Below are positions 42,308-50,989 of a DNA stretch of 64,000 nt, one piece after another. Positions within the stretch are counted from its first letter, which is position 1, and every line of letters begins with the position of its first letter. The DNA comes from Myxococcota bacterium. Lineage in GTDB: Bacteria > Myxococcota_A > UBA796 > UBA2385. The stretch covers positions 1-64,000 of the forward strand of contig JAKLKF010000005.1 of NCBI GenBank assembly GCA_023150805.1, in the 5' to 3' direction. The notes under the pieces were generated by a model. The model saw nothing but the letters and a program-made list of their open reading frames with translations, did no database searches and was not told the DNA's origin. The position numbers were made by a program, and so were the translations under genes.

Positions 42308-43081
42308 TCAGCCCTCGCCCGCGGACGGCTCCTGCCGCACCACCCGACGGAAGGCCTCGGCCAGGGTCGGCGCCCCGGTGCGCTCCCGCAGCGCGGTGGG
42401 CGAGGCGACCACGCGCAGCCGCCCCTCGTAGAGGACGGCGATGCGGTCGCAGAGCCGGTCGGCCTCGTCCATCAGGTGCGTGCTGTAGAGCACGGCGGCG
42501 CCCTCGTCGCGCAGCGCCTCGACCTCGCGCAGCAGGTCGTCGGTCGCCATCAGGTCCAGGCCCGCGGTGGGCTCGTCGAGCACCAGCACCGGCGGGCGGT
42601 GCACGGCGGCGCAGGCGATCCGCAGGCGCTGGCGCATCCCGGTGGACAGGCCCTCGACGAAGCGGTCGGCGAAGGCGCCCAGCCGGAAGCGACCGATGGC
42701 CTCGTCGGCGGCGGCGCGGGGGTGGGGCAGTCCGTGCAGCTCGGCGAACAGGCCCAGCGCCTCGCGGCAGGTCAGCCGCGCCGGCAGCCCCGAGGTGGTG
42801 CTCAGGTAGCCCAGGTGGGCGCGCACCCGGCCTGGCGCCCGCACCACGTCGAAGCCGGCGACGGCGGCCGACCCCGAGGTCGGCGGCGTCAGCGTGGCCA
42901 GCACCTGCATCAGGGTGGTCTTGCCCGCCCCGTTCGGCCCCAGCAGGCCGACGATCTCGCCCGGCGCCACGGTGAAGCTGGCCCCGTCCACGGCCAGCAG
43001 GGGCGGGCCCGCGGGTTGGGGCCAGGCCCGCGTCAGGTCGCGGACCTCGATGGCGGGGGCCTGCGGGGGGTGGGTGGACAC
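42308..43081 (-). CDS. ABC transporter ATP-binding protein (NatA-like)
   Basis: A 257-residue ATPase with complete motifs: Walker A GPNGAGKTT (48-56), Q-loop region (LGYLSTTSGLP), signature LSTGMRQRL, Walker B VLVLDEPTAGLD and H-loop STHLMDEA. The GTG at 43081 starts just before the ABC core; longer in-frame extension upstream is Arg/Gly-rich and unlikely. It drives export with the two downstream permeases (operon order ATPase, NatB-like permease, permease-CPBP fusion). The cargo is not identifiable. Confidence 0.9.
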   Translation of the reverse strand: MSTHPPQAPAIEVRDLTRAWPQPAGPPLLAVDGASFTVAPGEIVGLLGPNGAGKTTLMQVLATLTPPTSGSAAVAGFDVVRAPGRVRAHLGYLSTTSGLPARLTCREALGLFAELHGLPHPRAAADEAIGRFRLGAFADRFVEGLSTGMRQRLRIACAAVHRPPVLVLDEPTAGLDLMATDDLLREVEALRDEGAAVLYSTHLMDEADRLCDRIAVLYEGRLRVVASPTALRERTGAPTLAEAFRRVVRQEPSAGEG

Positions 43082-43119
43082 GGGCGCGATGCTACCCCAG
43101 CCGCCCCTCACGCCGCCCC

Positions 43120-44487
43120 TCAGGCCGCTGCGGGCAGCACCAGCTCCAGCACCCGCTCGCCCGGGCCCTCGCTCTCCACCGCGCGCGCCGCCTCCTCGGC
43201 TTGCACCGCCTTGCGGATCTCCTCGCCCAGCCAGCCGGTGAGCGCGCTGTAGCGGGCCGGCGGCACGCACCACCAGCCGTCGCGCACCACCAGCCAGCCC
43301 AGGCGCGGGTGGCGGAGCCGGTCGGCGAGCATGCGCGCCGCGATGCGGAAGCTCGGGTTCTCGTGGGCCAGCAGGGCGGCCAGCGCGACCTCGCCGGTCT
43401 CGGGGTGGATGGCCTCGTAGAGCGCCGACAGGAAGTCGCTGCCGCGGCCCTGGATGCGCAGCAGCACCACTTGCATCGGGTCCTCCAGCTCGGCCTTGGC
43501 CCGGCTGCGCGGCGCGGCCTCCTGCAACAGCGGGCGCGGCACCCCCGGGCGGTCCCAGGCGGCGCGCACCTGGGCGGCGCCGTCCTTGGCCGACTCGACC
43601 AGGCTGGCCGCGCGCGCCGTGACCGTCTCCACCACCGGCGCCGACCGGCCGGTGATCGCCGTGCCCAGCAGGATGGCCATGCCGTCGACCAGGGCCGCGA
43701 TCAGCAGGGCGACCACGGCGGGCAGCTCGCCGCGCTGGACCTTGTAGAAGGGGGTGAGCAGGCCGACCTGCTGCTCCAGGTCGACGTAGGCGGCGCGGGT
43801 GGGGGTGGGCGCCGCGGCCTTCCAGGCGTCGGGCGCGGCCTGCCAGGCGGCCAGGTCTCCCTGGTAGACCTGCTCGGCCGTCTGGCCCGCCAGGTCCCGC
43901 TCGAACAGCGGCGCCAGCCTGTCCAGGTCGCGCTGGAGCACGGCGGCCTGGGTGCGCTTCTCGCGGGCCTGCGCGGCGTACTCCCGCGCCTGGGGCCCGT
44001 AGCCCACCGCCCCCGTCGTCACGCCCGCCTTGGCCTCGTCTCGCGTCAGCGCGTCGAGCGCGGCCGCCTCCTCATGGAGCCGCCCGGCCTGGGTCACGGT
44101 CGGCTGCCAGGCCGCCGAGACGAAGGCCGCGTGGGCCTGGTGGGCGCGGTCCAGCCCGTCCGCCGTCACCGCCTGGCCGGCCAGCGTCTCGTAGTAGGTG
44201 AAGAAGCTGGTGTAGACGCTCAGCCCGGCGAAGACGCCGACCACCAGCCACTTGCGCACCGGCGCGTGCCGGGCGGTCGCGCCCGCCAGCAGCAGGAAGA
44301 GCATGATCTGCACGGTCAGGCCCAGGATCTCCGCCAGGGGCGAGGGCAGGACCTGCCGCGCGCCCAGCACGGTCGTCCAGCCGCTGCCCAGGTTGAGCAC
44401 CAGCAGCAGGAAGAGCAGGACCTTGTCGCTCCGGGGGCGGTCGAGGTCGGGGTGCGGGCGGCCCGGTGCCGGCGAGGGGTGGTCCAC
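43120..44487 (-). CDS. Membrane protein of unknown function with coiled coil
   Basis: A 455-residue protein. Three N-terminal TMs (LLFLLLVLNLGSGWTTVL; AEILGLTVQIMLFLLLAGA; WLVVGVFAGLSVYTSFFTYY) precede an extracytoplasmic helical segment (about 105-240), a fourth TM (VVALLIAALVDGMAILLGTAI) and a cytosolic C-terminal domain (about 330-455, VVLLRIQGRGSDFLSALYE). The topology resembles DUF4407-like membrane proteins, but no family is firmly recognised. GTG start at 44487. The 255 bp to the divergent kinase at 44743 hold no visible gene. Confidence 0.6.
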   Translation of the reverse strand: MDHPSPAPGRPHPDLDRPRSDKVLLFLLLVLNLGSGWTTVLGARQVLPSPLAEILGLTVQIMLFLLLAGATARHAPVRKWLVVGVFAGLSVYTSFFTYYETLAGQAVTADGLDRAHQAHAAFVSAAWQPTVTQAGRLHEEAAALDALTRDEAKAGVTTGAVGYGPQAREYAAQAREKRTQAAVLQRDLDRLAPLFERDLAGQTAEQVYQGDLAAWQAAPDAWKAAAPTPTRAAYVDLEQQVGLLTPFYKVQRGELPAVVALLIAALVDGMAILLGTAITGRSAPVVETVTARAASLVESAKDGAAQVRAAWDRPGVPRPLLQEAAPRSRAKAELEDPMQVVLLRIQGRGSDFLSALYEAIHPETGEVALAALLAHENPSFRIAARMLADRLRHPRLGWLVVRDGWWCVPPARYSALTGWLGEEIRKAVQAEEAARAVESEGPGERVLELVLPAAA

Positions 44488-44742
44488 GGCGTCCTCCAGA
44501 GGGGGGGTGCCGCCGCTACGCCGCCCGTCGGCAGGCTATTCGCCGGGTTCGGATCTTCGTCGGGGCGGGGTCCAAGGCAGATCCGGGTCGATCGGAGCCG
44601 GCGCGCCCGCGGCGGGAAGCGGCCGGGCCGGGGGGGTCCCCTGCGCGCCCCCTCTGGTAGGCTCGGCCCGATGCGGTCCGCCCCCTGCTCCACGTCCCCG
44701 CCCTCCGGCCCCCCGCGGCCGGGGGCGTCCTGAGCCGCGCCC

Positions 44743-47700
44743 GTGGAGCGCATCGACGGCTTCGTGATCGAGGAGCGCATCGGCGCCGGTGGGCTGGCCG
44801 ACGTGTACCGGGCGGTGCCGGCCGAGGGGGGGCGGCCCGTGGCGCTCAAGGTGCTGCGCGAGGCGGATCGCTCGGCGGCGCACCGCAAGCGCTTCCTGCG
44901 CGAGGGGCGGCTGCTGGCGCGCATGTCGCACCCGGGCCTGCCGCGCTGCATGGGCGCCATCGACGGGCACCAGCCCTACCTGGTGCTGGAGCTGCTGCGG
45001 GGCCGCACGCTGTCCGAGCGCATCAAGGCGGGCGGGGCCCTGGACCCGGGCCAGGCCAGCATCGTGGCGATGGGCATCCTGCGGGTGCTGGCCTACCTGC
45101 ACGAGGCGGGCATCGTGCACCGCGACGTCAAGTCCAGCAACGTGTACCTGGCGGACGACCGGCGCGTGATGCTCCTGGACCTGGGGCTGGCGGCCGACCC
45201 GGCCGACCCGCTGTCCACCACGCTGGGCGACGTGATGGGCACCTACGCCTACATGGCGCCCGAGCAGCTCTCCGGCGCCGAGGTCGACCACCGCTGCGAC
45301 CTCTACAGCCTGGGGGTGACGCTCTACGAGGCGCTGGCGGGCGTGCGGCCCTACCAGGCGCGGGGCGCGGCCGGCTACCTGCAGGCGGGCCGCGAGAGCG
45401 AGCCGCCGCCCCTGTCGGAGCTCTGCCCGGACGCGCCGGCGCGGCTGCTCGACACGGTGGCGCGGCTGATGGCGCGGGATCCGACGGCCCGGCCCTCCTC
45501 GGCGGGCATCGCGCTGGCGATGCTGACCGGCACGGGCGGCGCCAAGCGGTCGCTGGAGCAGCCGCCCCTGGTGGGACGGGCGGCGGCGATGGGCGCCATC
45601 CAGGCGGCGATGGACGCGGGCGGCACGGTGCTGATCACGGGCGAGATCGGCTCGGGCACCAGCCGGATGGCGAACTGGGCGCTGGAGACGGCGCGCAAGG
45701 AGGGCTTCGAGACCATCGCCCTGCGCTGCTCGAACCGCGGGCCGCCGCAGGACGTGATCGACCAGCTCGCCCGGGACCTCTCCCGCATGGCCGGCCCGGT
45801 GGACGCAGATCCCCAGGCGCTGGGCCCGGCGCTGGCGGCCCAGGCCGGCGAGGGGCCGCTGCTGCTGGTGCTGGAGGGCGCCGAGCAGTGCGCGCCCGAC
45901 ACGGGGCTCACGCTCAGCCGGATCCTGCGCGCGGCGCCCCAGGCGGCGGTGGTGGTGACCGGCGTGCGCCCGCCGCCGCACCTGCCCGGGCACGAGGTGC
46001 CGCTGCGCGCGCTCTCGGTGAACGAGGTCAACCAGCTCCTGCGCGGGATGCTCGACACGCTCACGCCGCCAGCGGGCCTGGCGGCCCAGCTCCACCGGAT
46101 GTCGGGCGGCCTGCCGGCCATCGTGGTGCTGGCGGTCAAGGAGCTGGTGGCGCGCCAGGCGCTGTGGTTCGAGGGCATCGGCGACGACGGCGCCTCGATG
46201 TGGCGGCTGGACCGGACCGTGCCGCTGACGCCGACGACGGGGCTGGTGCGGCTGTTCGGCGAGGTGCTGGCCAGCCTGAGCGAGCCGGCGCGGTCGCTGC
46301 TGGAACTGCTCAGCGTGGTGGGCGAGGCGCTGCCGCTAGAGGTGGCCCTGGAGGTCGCGGGCCTGGACCCGTCGGGGATGGAGCAGGGCCCGCTGCTCTC
46401 GACGGGGCTGGCCCAGATCGAGGAGCGGCCGGACGGCGAGTGGATCAGCCTGCGCCGCCCGGCGGTCGGCACCCTCGCGGTGCGACAGGTGCCGGTGGCG
46501 CGGCAGGTGGCCCTGCACCGCGGGGTGGCCGACGCGCTCGCGCGGCTGCCGGCCTCGGCCTGGCGCGACCAGCGGGTCGCCTGGCACCACGCGCACGGCG
46601 CCGAGCCGGGGCAGGCGCCCTCGGCGCTGCTGGGCCTGGCCGAGGATCTGCACGAGGCGGGCAACGACGCCTCGGCCCTGGACGTGCTGCACCGCGCCAG
46701 CGCCCAGCCCAGCCTGTCCCCCCCGGTGGCGGCCCGGATCGCCGTGCTGCGCGGCGAGGCCCTGGAGGCCCTGGGGCGGCGCGAGGAGGCGGCCGAGGCG
46801 CTCAACGCCGGGCGGCGCCTGGCCGAGGACCTGGCGGACGACGGGCTGCTCGCCCGCGCCCTGGTCGACCTGGCCACCGTCTACCAGGGCCTGGGGGACG
46901 AGCGGCGCGCCGCCACCCTGGCCGACGAGGCGCTGGACGTGCTCGACAACCTGCCCCGGGACCCGACCCTGCCGCGGGCGCTGCTGCTGTCGGCCGAGAA
47001 CCTGCACGCGGCGGCGCGGCCGGACGAGGCGGCCGACCTGTTCCACCGCTGCATCGACGCCGCGCTGCAGCAGGGGCGGCCGCGCTTCGCGGCGCTGGCC
47101 CACGGGGCGCTGGGGGTCATGCTGGCCGAGGAGGGGCAGCTCAGCGACGCGCTGCGCCACCTGGAGCAGGAGGCGGGCTTCCTGCGCGGGCACGGCCTGC
47201 GCCGCGAGCTGGTCGAGGTGCTCTACCGGCTGGCCTCCTGCCGGCTGCGCCTGGGTCACGTCGACCAGGCGGCGGAGGCCCTGGCCGAGGCCGAGGACCT
47301 GGCCAGCTCGGCGGACCTGCCCTACGAGCGGGCGCTGGTGCGCATCGGCATGGCGGCGATGCTGCTGTGCGTCGGCGATCACGACGGCGCGCGCCGCGAG
47401 CTGAAGCAGGCCCGGCACGCCCTGGAGCCGGACGCGCGCTCCACGATCCGGCTGGCCTACCGCGAGGTGCAGCTCCTGCTGCGCCTGCAGGCGGCCGACC
47501 ACCAGGCGGCGCTGGCCACCTGCCAGGCGGCGGAGGTGGAGGCCGCGCGCGCCGGCCAGCTTGCGGTGGGGTCCTGGTTCCTGGGGATCATGGGCGTGCT
47601 GACGGCGGACGCCGACGCGCTCACCGAGGCGATGGAGGTGCTGGCGCGCGGCGGCGACCGTCGCCTGGCGGCCCGCCTGCTGCTGCTGGGCGCCTCGGTC

Positions 47701-47922
47701 GGCGGCGACGCCGAGGTCCTGCGCTCGGCCGAGGAGGAGGCGCGCGCCTGCGGGGACGTCTTCGTGCTGCTGGAGGTGCTGCACGCCTCGGGCACGGGCG
47801 AGCACCGGCGCGAGGCGGCCGCGCTCGTCCTGGCGCTCCAGGCGCACGTGCCCGCGCCGCTGGTCGACGCCTTCGACCGGCTGCCCGCGGTCCGCTGGGC
47901 GCGCGAGCTCCGCGCGGGTTGA
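44743..47922 (+). CDS. Ser/Thr kinase fused to ATPase and TPR array
   Basis: A 1059-residue cytosolic protein. Kinase about 5-265: IGAGGLADVY, Lys36, HRDVKSSN (Asp128), DLG replacing DFG (MLLDLGLA, Asp146), TYAYMAPEQ. Then an AAA/STAND-like ATPase with a P-loop at about 300-308 (ITGEIGSGTSR) and LLLVLEGAEQ as a Walker B candidate. From about 600 to the end, TPR-type repeats (AALADEALDVLDNL, AADLFHRCIDAALQQG, DALRHLEQEAGF). Resembles the PknK/MalT-like kinase-ATPase-TPR proteins that integrate protein-protein cues. GTG start at 44743. Confidence 0.85.
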   Translation: MERIDGFVIEERIGAGGLADVYRAVPAEGGRPVALKVLREADRSAAHRKRFLREGRLLARMSHPGLPRCMGAIDGHQPYLVLELLRGRTLSERIKAGGALDPGQASIVAMGILRVLAYLHEAGIVHRDVKSSNVYLADDRRVMLLDLGLAADPADPLSTTLGDVMGTYAYMAPEQLSGAEVDHRCDLYSLGVTLYEALAGVRPYQARGAAGYLQAGRESEPPPLSELCPDAPARLLDTVARLMARDPTARPSSAGIALAMLTGTGGAKRSLEQPPLVGRAAAMGAIQAAMDAGGTVLITGEIGSGTSRMANWALETARKEGFETIALRCSNRGPPQDVIDQLARDLSRMAGPVDADPQALGPALAAQAGEGPLLLVLEGAEQCAPDTGLTLSRILRAAPQAAVVVTGVRPPPHLPGHEVPLRALSVNEVNQLLRGMLDTLTPPAGLAAQLHRMSGGLPAIVVLAVKELVARQALWFEGIGDDGASMWRLDRTVPLTPTTGLVRLFGEVLASLSEPARSLLELLSVVGEALPLEVALEVAGLDPSGMEQGPLLSTGLAQIEERPDGEWISLRRPAVGTLAVRQVPVARQVALHRGVADALARLPASAWRDQRVAWHHAHGAEPGQAPSALLGLAEDLHEAGNDASALDVLHRASAQPSLSPPVAARIAVLRGEALEALGRREEAAEALNAGRRLAEDLADDGLLARALVDLATVYQGLGDERRAATLADEALDVLDNLPRDPTLPRALLLSAENLHAAARPDEAADLFHRCIDAALQQGRPRFAALAHGALGVMLAEEGQLSDALRHLEQEAGFLRGHGLRRELVEVLYRLASCRLRLGHVDQAAEALAEAEDLASSADLPYERALVRIGMAAMLLCVGDHDGARRELKQARHALEPDARSTIRLAYREVQLLLRLQAADHQAALATCQAAEVEAARAGQLAVGSWFLGIMGVLTADADALTEAMEVLARGGDRRLAARLLLLGASVGGDAEVLRSAEEEARACGDVFVLLEVLHASGTGEHRREAAALVLALQAHVPAPLVDAFDRLPAVRWARELRAG

Positions 47923-47958
47923 GGGCCCCCCGGATCGGTCCCTCCCTCTCCCTGCGCT

Positions 47959-48588
47959 ATGCTCCCGCGGTTCGCCGGCAGCAGCGCCAAGGTCCCTCCC
48001 CGGTCCTGCTCACGCCGGGGGAGGTGTGAGACCTACATCATCGACGTCCCCACGGCGTTCCTCGCCGGCTCCGTCCTGGCCTTCGTCGGCCGCCGCCTGC
48101 TGGTGGCCCGGCGGCCGGATCCCTTCGGCCCGAGCTTCCAGGCGGCGCTCCTGTTTGCGACGGTCTACGCCCTGGGCGTGGGCTGGGCGGCGTGGCGCGC
48201 GCCGGACTGGATGCTCAACTACTTCGTGCCGGTCCAGGAGCTGCCGGTGCCGCTGCCGGTGGTGCATGCGCTCTTCGTGGTGGCGTGCTGGATGGGCGCG
48301 GCGGCGGGCCACGTGCTGACCGCGGTCTGCCTGCAGCGCGGCTGGACCCTGCGCGCCGCGGCCGTGCTGGGCAGCGGGCTCTTGATGCTCGGGGGGCTGT
48401 GGGGGGTCACCCTGGACAGCTACCTGCACGTCGGCACCTGGGCCGAGTACCGTGCCGGCACCGCCGTGGCGCTGCCGGACAGCGGGATCGCGGCGGGCTT
48501 CAACCTGCTCGGCGTGCTCTTCGCCTTCACCTTCGCCGGGCCCGCCGTGGGCCTGCACCGCGCCGGCAAGCGCCTGGCGGCGACCTGA
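47959..48588 (+). CDS. Small integral membrane protein upstream of ALDH
   Basis: Up to 209 residues with four to five predicted TMs (VPTAFLAGSVLAFVGRRLLV, AALLFATVYALGVGWAAW, VVHALFVVACWMGAAAGHV, AVLGSGLLMLGGLWGV, AGFNLLGVLFAFTFAGPAV). The start is uncertain. The ATG at 47959 gives a Ser/Arg/Cys-rich leader with no ribosome-binding site, whereas GGGGGAGG at 48017-48024 sits before an ATCATC where the membrane domain begins. Its stop overlaps the ALDH ATG by one base (TGATG). Function unknown. Confidence 0.6.
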   Translation: MLPRFAGSSAKVPPRSCSRRGRCETYIIDVPTAFLAGSVLAFVGRRLLVARRPDPFGPSFQAALLFATVYALGVGWAAWRAPDWMLNYFVPVQELPVPLPVVHALFVVACWMGAAAGHVLTAVCLQRGWTLRAAAVLGSGLLMLGGLWGVTLDSYLHVGTWAEYRAGTAVALPDSGIAAGFNLLGVLFAFTFAGPAVGLHRAGKRLAAT

Positions 48589-50141
48589 TGGCCGGCGTGC
48601 TGCAGCAGGACCCCGACGGGTCCACGGTCATCGCCTGCCTCGACCCTCGCAGCGGGCAGCAGGTGGCGACGGTGCCGGTGACCCCGGTGGACCAGGTGGG
48701 CGCGGCGGTGGCGCGGGCGCGCGCCGCGCAGCCGGACTGGCACGGGCTGGGGCTGGCGCGCCGCAAGGTGCTGGTCGAGGCGCTGCGGCAGGCCTTCCTG
48801 GCCGCCGCGCCGCGGGTGGTCTCGCTGCTGGCCGAGGAGTGCGGGCGCCCCGGCGGCGAGGCGTGGACCAGCGAGGTGGTCGCCAACAACGACCTGTTCG
48901 CGTGGTGGCTGGGCCAGATCGACGACCTGCTCACCGCCGACCCGATCTCGCTGAACCCGGTGAACTACCCGCGCAAGGGCGGGCGGGTGCAGCTCGAGCC
49001 CGTGGGCGTGGTGGGGCTGATCACGCCCTGGAACCTGCCCGTCGCGATCCCCCTGCGCTGCCTGGTGCCCGCCCTGCTGGCGGGCAACACCGTAGCCTGG
49101 AAGCCCAGCGAGCACAGCCCGCGCACAGGTGCCCTGCTGCACGAGCTGTGCCGGCAGGTGCTGCCGCCGGGGGTGGTCGAGCTGGTGCAGGGCGACGGCG
49201 CCCAGGGGCAGGCCCTGGTCACGGCCGGGGTCGACGCGGTGGTCTTCACCGGCAGCGTGCGCACCGGGCGCAGGGTGGCGGCCCTGTGCGGCGAGCGGCT
49301 GGTCCCGTGCAGCCTGGAGCTGGGCGGCAAGGACGCCGCCGTGGTGCTGGCCGACGCCGACCTGGAGCGCGCGGTCGAGGGCATCGTGTGGGCCGCCTTC
49401 GGGTTGGCCGGGCAGAACTGCGCCGCGGTCGAGCGCTGCTTCGTGGACGCGGCCCTCTACGAGCGCTTCGTCGACGCGGTGGTGGCCCGGACCCGCAAGC
49501 TGCGGCCGCTGCTGGATGTCGGGCCGCTCATCACGCCGGCCCAGCTCGAGATCGTGAAGGCGCACGTGGCCGAGGCGGTGGACCGGGGCGCGGTCGTGCG
49601 CTGCGGCGGCGGGGCCCCCGGGCCCGGCTGGTACCACGAGCCCACCGTGCTGACCGGCGTCCAGGACGACATGCTCGTCATGGCCGAGGAGACCTTCGGC
49701 CCCGTCCTGCCCATCGTGCCCTTCGACGATCTCGAGCAGGCGCTGGCCCGGGTCGACGGCACCCCCTACGGGCTGACCACCTCGATCTGGACCCGCGACC
49801 TGGCCCTGGGCGAGGCCCTGGGCCTGGGCCTGCGCTGCGGCGTGGTGACGGTGAACAACCACGCCTTCACCGGGGCCCTGCCGATGGCCGCCTGGGGCGG
49901 TCCCAAGGACACCGGTGGCGGCGTCACCAGCTCCCGCTTCGCGCTCTACCACCTGACCCGGCCCCGGACCGTCGTGCTCGACGCGCTGGGCCAGCCCCAC
50001 GAGATGTGGTGGTTCCCCTACAACGAGGCCCTGGAGCGGCTCAGCGGCGGCCTGGTCGAGCTGGCCCGCCGAGGGGGCGCCCGGTTGCCGGGGGCCCGTG
50101 CCGCGCTATCAGGCTTCATCGCCCGCTGGAAGGACTCGTGA
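48588..50141 (+). CDS. Aldehyde dehydrogenase family protein
   Basis: A 517-residue NAD(P)+-dependent aldehyde dehydrogenase. Conserved residues: Asn149 (ITPWNLP), Lys172 (WKPSEHSPRTG), Glu244 (LELGGKDAAVV) and catalytic Cys278 (GLAGQNCAAVERC), and EETFGPVLPIV near 380. The C-terminal about 60 residues (EMWWFPYNEALERLSGGLVE) are longer than in classical ALDHs and resemble the succinate-semialdehyde/medium-chain type. It is translationally coupled to its neighbours by overlapping start and stop codons on both sides. Substrate unknown. Confidence 0.93.
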   Translation: MAGVLQQDPDGSTVIACLDPRSGQQVATVPVTPVDQVGAAVARARAAQPDWHGLGLARRKVLVEALRQAFLAAAPRVVSLLAEECGRPGGEAWTSEVVANNDLFAWWLGQIDDLLTADPISLNPVNYPRKGGRVQLEPVGVVGLITPWNLPVAIPLRCLVPALLAGNTVAWKPSEHSPRTGALLHELCRQVLPPGVVELVQGDGAQGQALVTAGVDAVVFTGSVRTGRRVAALCGERLVPCSLELGGKDAAVVLADADLERAVEGIVWAAFGLAGQNCAAVERCFVDAALYERFVDAVVARTRKLRPLLDVGPLITPAQLEIVKAHVAEAVDRGAVVRCGGGAPGPGWYHEPTVLTGVQDDMLVMAEETFGPVLPIVPFDDLEQALARVDGTPYGLTTSIWTRDLALGEALGLGLRCGVVTVNNHAFTGALPMAAWGGPKDTGGGVTSSRFALYHLTRPRTVVLDALGQPHEMWWFPYNEALERLSGGLVELARRGGARLPGARAALSGFIARWKDS

Positions 50142-50905
50142 CCGGCTCCCCGAAGTACCGCTCCCCCCGCTACCTCGGCCTCGACCTCGCCTGGGCTCCC
50201 AGGAAGAGCTCGGGCGGCGCGGTGATGGAGGTGGACGAGGACGGCACGCTGACGCTGAAGTCGACGGCCTCCCTGCGCGCGCACGAGGACATCCTGTCCT
50301 GGCTGGCCCGCAACCGCGGCCGCAACGGCTGCATCGTGGCGATCAACGGCCCGCTCATCGTGGAGAACGTCAGCGGGCAGCGGCCCTGCGATCTCGCGCT
50401 GCACGAGCACTTCGCCCGCAACTTCATCGACGAGTACCACGTCAACATCACGAACGCCTCGCACCCCCGGACCATCAGCCGGGCGCTGCAGCGCATGGGC
50501 TTCGACCTCGACCCGACGGCCGAGGGCGACCGCATCGTCGAGACCTTCAACCAGCCGGCCCAGGTGCTGCTCTTCGACCTCGAGCGCCCCATCAAGCTGA
50601 AGGTCGGGCCGGTCGGCGCGCGCAAGGACGCCGTCGCCCGCTTCCGCGAGCTGATCGAGGAGAAGCTCGACGACGCCACGCCTCCGCTCAACCCCAGCGG
50701 CGCCCTGCAGGCCCTGCTGGAGGCCGACCTGCCCGACAGCAACGGCAGCCGGGTGGGCGAGCTGGAGGAGCAGCTCGAGGCGGTGCTCAGCGCGTATACG
50801 GCGGCCTTCCTCGACATCCGGGGGCCCGAGGCCTGCGCCTTCTTCGGCGACCTGCGCGACGGCTACGTGCTGCTGCCGACCGGGCGCCACCCCGAGGCCC
50901 GGTAG
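50138..50905 (+). CDS. DUF429 domain-containing protein
   Basis: A 255-residue protein starting at the GTG that overlaps the ALDH stop (GTGA). The DUF429 layout is visible: LGLDLAWAPRKSSGGAVM at the start (RNase H-like fold first strand), GCIVAINGPLIV, RTISRALQRMGFDL, ARKDAVARFRELIEE and a final HPEAR. DUF429 is thought to be a predicted nuclease of the RNase H-like fold; the function is unproven. Coupled expression with ALDH is unusual and unexplained. Confidence 0.82.
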   Translation: MTGSPKYRSPRYLGLDLAWAPRKSSGGAVMEVDEDGTLTLKSTASLRAHEDILSWLARNRGRNGCIVAINGPLIVENVSGQRPCDLALHEHFARNFIDEYHVNITNASHPRTISRALQRMGFDLDPTAEGDRIVETFNQPAQVLLFDLERPIKLKVGPVGARKDAVARFRELIEEKLDDATPPLNPSGALQALLEADLPDSNGSRVGELEEQLEAVLSAYTAAFLDIRGPEACAFFGDLRDGYVLLPTGRHPEAR

Positions 50906-50989
50906 CGCCGCCGGTCGGGCGCCTGGGCCCACGACGCTCCCCCTCGCCGACCGCTCCCCTCGCTCCGCTCTCCCCGCTCGGAGGCCGCC

